Shown one piece after another: positions 5,813 through 7,755 of a stretch of DNA of 7,755 nt (the first letter of the stretch is position 1; every line of letters starts with the position of its first letter). The position numbers and the translations under genes are program-made. The notes below the pieces were generated by a model. That model was not told the origin of the DNA. It did no database searches and was given only the letters and a program-made list of their open reading frames with translations. The stretch is from positions 1 to 7,755 of the forward strand of contig CAZGBU010000097.1 of NCBI GenBank assembly GCA_964523945.1. The letters run 5' to 3'. Source of the stretch: CAKTOF01 sp964523945 (GTDB lineage Bacteria; Bacillota; Clostridia; Oscillospirales; Oscillospiraceae).

Positions 5813-6031
5813 ATGTCAGAAGCAACAGCCGTCCGCTGGGAGGACTATCTCATTACCGGCGCGCGCGCGCAGGAAGCCGCCGACTGTATGGAGGAATTTG
5901 CCGCATCGATTGTCATCGATCCCGAGGACCGGCTCTATCCCTCTGAGGATTACATCGGCAACATCGGCCAGAAGGTGCCGGAGCTGGAGGAACGCTTCGA
6001 CGTCCGCTTCACAGTCGTATTTGGCGTATGA
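5813..6031 (+). CDS. Small acidic protein of unknown function, 72 aa
   Basis: I do not recognise this protein. The ATG at 5813 follows AAAGGAGAG with about 7 bases of spacing, a strong ribosome site, and the stop is TGA 6029-6031. The product is strongly acidic (about 16 Asp/Glu against 6 Lys/Arg) and soluble, with no signal peptide or membrane segment. It looks like an N-terminal helix (RAQEAADCMEEFAASI), a Pro/Tyr-rich loop (IDPEDRLYPSEDYIGNI), then a C-terminal beta strand (RFTVVFGV). It has its own near-consensus promoter and is followed by two hairpins before ogt, so it is the first gene of a probable transcript that continues, in part, into ogt and the exporter. A longer frame upstream to 5603 overlaps the 57-aa gene and lacks a ribosome site. 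The gene is probably real; the function is open. Confidence 0.72.
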   Translation: MSEATAVRWEDYLITGARAQEAADCMEEFAASIVIDPEDRLYPSEDYIGNIGQKVPELEERFDVRFTVVFGV

Positions 6032-6036
6032 ATTTT

Positions 6037-6055
6037 GCACGGACAGCCGCCGTGC
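6037..6055 (+). other. Hairpin just after the 72-aa gene
   Basis: GCACGG (6037-6042) pairs with CCGTGC (6050-6055) around a 7-base loop, six bases past the stop codon. No T-run follows. It is the first of two tandem hairpins before ogt and may assist the second one or protect the upstream mRNA end. Confidence 0.5.
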
Positions 6056-6056
6056 G

Positions 6057-6096
6057 AAGGCAGGATGCGGGGCCACCGGCCGTGCATCCTGCTTTT
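6057..6096 (+). terminator. Terminator-like hairpin between the 72-aa gene and ogt
   Basis: GCAGGATGC (6060-6068) pairs perfectly with GCATCCTGC (6084-6092). The 15-base interior can extend the stem through GGCC/GGCC, and the 3' arm is followed by TTTT. It resembles an intrinsic terminator with a short T-run. The ogt ribosome site begins only 15 bases later, which leaves no room for a separate promoter, so partial read-through or attenuation is implied. Confidence 0.65.
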
Positions 6097-6125
6097 CTGC
6101 GCGCGGCAGGAAGGAGAACAGCACC

Positions 6126-6656
6126 ATGTACTATTTCAGCAGTCTCGACTCCCCGCTTGGAACAATCACATTGGCCAGCGACGGTACCGCGCTGACCGGC
6201 CTGTGGTTCGATGGGCAGAAATATGACCGCGCAGGGCTCTCCGCGCAGGCCGAGCAGGCAGACCTGCCCGTCTTTACGCAGGCGCGCCAATGGCTCACGC
6301 GCTATTTTCGCGCTGAACCGGCAGGCGAACTGCCGCCGCTCGCCCCGGCCGGCACGGTGTTTCAGCAGACCGTATGGACGATTCTCGGCGAGATCCCATA
6401 CGGTCAGACCAGAACCTACGGTCAGATCGCCGTCGAAACAGCAGCGCGTCTGGGCCGGCCGCAGGCGGCGGCACGGGCCGTTGGCAGCGCGATTGGCCGC
6501 AACCCCATCTCCATTCTCATCCCCTGCCACCGCGTCATCGGCGCGGGCGGCAGCCTGACCGGCTATGCCGGCGGAATCGCGCGCAAGCGTGCGATGCTCG
6601 CGCTCGAGCAAACCGGCCGTTTGCCGGAGCGGGCGGAAAGCGAGGCGGCAATATGA
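6126..6656 (+). CDS. ogt: Methylated-DNA--protein-cysteine methyltransferase (O6-alkylguanine repair)
   Basis: This is a suicide DNA-repair protein that moves an alkyl group from O6-alkylguanine (and O4-alkylthymine) to its own cysteine. It has 176 aa, the usual size for Ogt-type enzymes that lack the Ada regulatory domain. Residues 1-75 form the N-terminal ribonuclease H-like fold (MYYFSSLDSPLGTITLASDG). Residues 76-165 form the DNA-binding active domain: VFQQTVWTILGEIPYGQTRTYGQIA, then RAVGSAIGRNPI carrying the intercalating arginine and the asparagine hinge, then IPCHRVIG with nucleophile Cys134, then LTGYAGGIARK. ATG 6126 has AAGGAG 9 bases upstream; the longer frame back to 5772 overlaps the 72-aa gene and is rejected. 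All key residues are present, so the enzyme should work. Its stop overlaps the start of the downstream exporter (ATGA), so the two are translated together. The gene is clearly richer in GC than the ABC operon upstream. Confidence 0.96.
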   Translation: MYYFSSLDSPLGTITLASDGTALTGLWFDGQKYDRAGLSAQAEQADLPVFTQARQWLTRYFRAEPAGELPPLAPAGTVFQQTVWTILGEIPYGQTRTYGQIAVETAARLGRPQAAARAVGSAIGRNPISILIPCHRVIGAGGSLTGYAGGIARKRAMLALEQTGRLPERAESEAAI

Positions 6657-7755
6657 CATCGCAGGATTGGCAGAAGAAAAGCGAGCTGCGGATCTTCCTG
6701 TCATATTTTCGGCCGCACTGGAAGCTGTTCGTACTCGACCTGGTGTGCGCACTGGCGATTTCAGCCATCGACCTGGCATTCCCATTCGTGTCGCGATGGT
6801 GCATGTACACGCTCCTGCCGGAGCATGCATGGCAGACATTCTGGATCGTGATGGGCATCGTGCTCGGCGCGTATGTGCTGCGCTCGGTCTTTTCCTATAT
6901 TATCTGGTTCTGGGGACATCGATTCGGTGTGCTGGTCGAGGCGGATATCCGCCGCGACCTGTTTCAGCATATCCAGTCGCTCAGCTACCGCTTTTTCGAT
7001 CAGAACCGCATCGGTCAACTGATGAGCCGTCTGACTTCGGATCTGTTTGACATCTCGGAGCTGGCACACCATGGGCCGGAGGATCTGTTCGTCTCTGCTG
7101 TTACGATTGTCGGCGCTATTGTGATTATGTTTACCATCGAGTGGCGGCTGGCCCTTGTCATTGCGGTGATGGTACCAGTCTTTCTCGGCGTGGTCTGGCT
7201 TTGCCGGCGGTCGATGTGGATCACTTCGATCCAGGTCAAGCGGACTACCGGCGCAATCAGCGCGGATTTCGAGTCCGCTCTGTCCGGCATCAAGACGGCA
7301 AAAGCATTCGCCAATGAACAAGAGGAGCTGCGCAAGTTCTCCAAAGCAAACGAATCCTACAAATACGCCAAGGTGAGCTATCATCGGGCAATGGCCCGGT
7401 TCAACTCCACCATGGAGTTTTTTATGTGTATTCTCTCGGCTGTTGTGATTGCTGTCGGCGGCGCACTGATCATGGCGGACAAACTGACCGTGATTGATCT
7501 GATCACGGTCAGCCTCTATGTCACAACATTCATCAACCCGATCCGCCGGCTTGCCGTCACGTCAGAGCTTCTGGCCAATGGCACCGCCGGCCTGCACCGC
7601 TTCACCGAGCTGATGCGCACTGAGCCGACAATCACAGACGCGCCGGACGCAAAGACACTCCTGCGCGCCGACGGCGACATCACAGTCGACCATGTAAGCT
7701 TTTCCTACCGCGATGCGCTGGATGTTCTTCACGACGTCTCACTGCACATCCGTCC
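6653..7755 (+). CDS. ABC exporter half-transporter (3' end outside the window)
   Basis: This is the first 367 residues of a membrane-ATPase fusion of the type IV exporter (MsbA/Sav1866-like) class; the frame is open to the last base. ATG 6653 overlaps the ogt stop by four bases (ATGA), with GAGG about 7 bases upstream. Membrane segments lie roughly at 25-46, 64-86, 146-162, 167-185, 254-275 and 280-305, joined by the conserved coupling-helix region SYRFFDQNRIGQLMSRLTSD (111-130) and SALSGIKTAKAFANEQEE. The ATPase domain begins near residue 340 (ITVDHVSFSYRDALDVLHDVSL). The window ends just before Walker A, so catalytic integrity cannot be judged. It has not the degenerate features needed to tell homodimer from heterodimer within what is visible. 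Substrate is unknown. Co-translation with an alkylation repair enzyme is noteworthy. It is more GC-rich than the two ABC genes upstream and differs from both in sequence, so it is not a recent duplicate. Confidence 0.93.
   Translation, partial: MTSQDWQKKSELRIFLSYFRPHWKLFVLDLVCALAISAIDLAFPFVSRWCMYTLLPEHAWQTFWIVMGIVLGAYVLRSVFSYIIWFWGHRFGVLVEADIRRDLFQHIQSLSYRFFDQNRIGQLMSRLTSDLFDISELAHHGPEDLFVSAVTIVGAIVIMFTIEWRLALVIAVMVPVFLGVVWLCRRSMWITSIQVKRTTGAISADFESALSGIKTAKAFANEQEELRKFSKANESYKYAKVSYHRAMARFNSTMEFFMCILSAVVIAVGGALIMADKLTVIDLITVSLYVTTFINPIRRLAVTSELLANGTAGLHRFTELMRTEPTITDAPDAKTLLRADGDITVDHVSFSYRDALDVLHDVSLHIR

Noticed and set aside
5772..6125. N-terminal extension of the alkyltransferase back to 5772
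   Set aside because: It would be an Arg/Ser-rich shadow of the 72-aa gene and would span the terminator-like hairpin; ATG 6126 has a good ribosome site and gives the family length.

Overview
The window looks like a draft chromosomal piece from a low-GC-phylum (Firmicutes/Bacillota) Clostridia bacterium, most likely a gut Oscillospiraceae/Ruminococcaceae relative. The basis is strong AGGAGG-type ribosome sites, sigma-A-like promoters, GTG and TTG starts, moderate to high GC, and a MarR plus paired-ABC operon of a type common in that group. This placement is an inference. No single gene here fixes the genus.

Layout. Positions 1-38 are the 3' end of a tRNA gene, probably tRNA-Ser, followed with no gap by a 15-bp terminator hairpin. 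Positions 81-296 hold no gene I can support, but include a second perfect hairpin (226-264) placed as the terminator of the minus-strand lysR. A LysR-family regulator occupies 297-1172 (minus, TTG start). The 162-bp gap to 1335 carries divergent promoters and an ATAAA-N5-TTTAT dyad that fits a LysR T-N11-A box. On the plus strand follows a three-gene operon: a MarR-family regulator (1335-1804), then two ABC exporter half-transporters (1801-3549 and 3566-5452). The genes are coupled by a 4-base overlap and a 16-base gap. The two ABC proteins form a textbook asymmetric heterodimer: one has a degenerate Walker B and H-loop, the other a degenerate signature motif, so one ATP site is canonical and one is not. 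The likely job is drug or metabolite efflux controlled by the MarR protein.

Every gene of that operon carries a sequence irregularity: a one-base deletion in a G-run in marR, a 10-N gap inside the first ABC gene just after Walker A, and an in-frame amber stop in the linker of the second ABC gene. Either this operon is decaying or this part of the draft is poorly resolved. The surrounding genes are intact.

From about 5510 the DNA becomes visibly richer in GC. It encodes a 57-aa and a 72-aa protein of unknown function, then an O6-alkylguanine-DNA alkyltransferase (Ogt/MGMT type, PCHRV active site), which overlaps by ATGA the start of a third ABC exporter half-transporter running off the end of the window. 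A near-consensus promoter (TTGACA, 17 bp, TAAGAT) overlaps the stop codon of the 57-aa gene. A hairpin with a T-run sits between the 72-aa gene and ogt, so ogt and the third exporter may be expressed through regulated read-through. I found no CRISPR array, insertion sequence or clearly novel defence-type system. The most interesting items are the amber stop, the coupling of alkylation repair to an exporter, and the small ORFs upstream of it.
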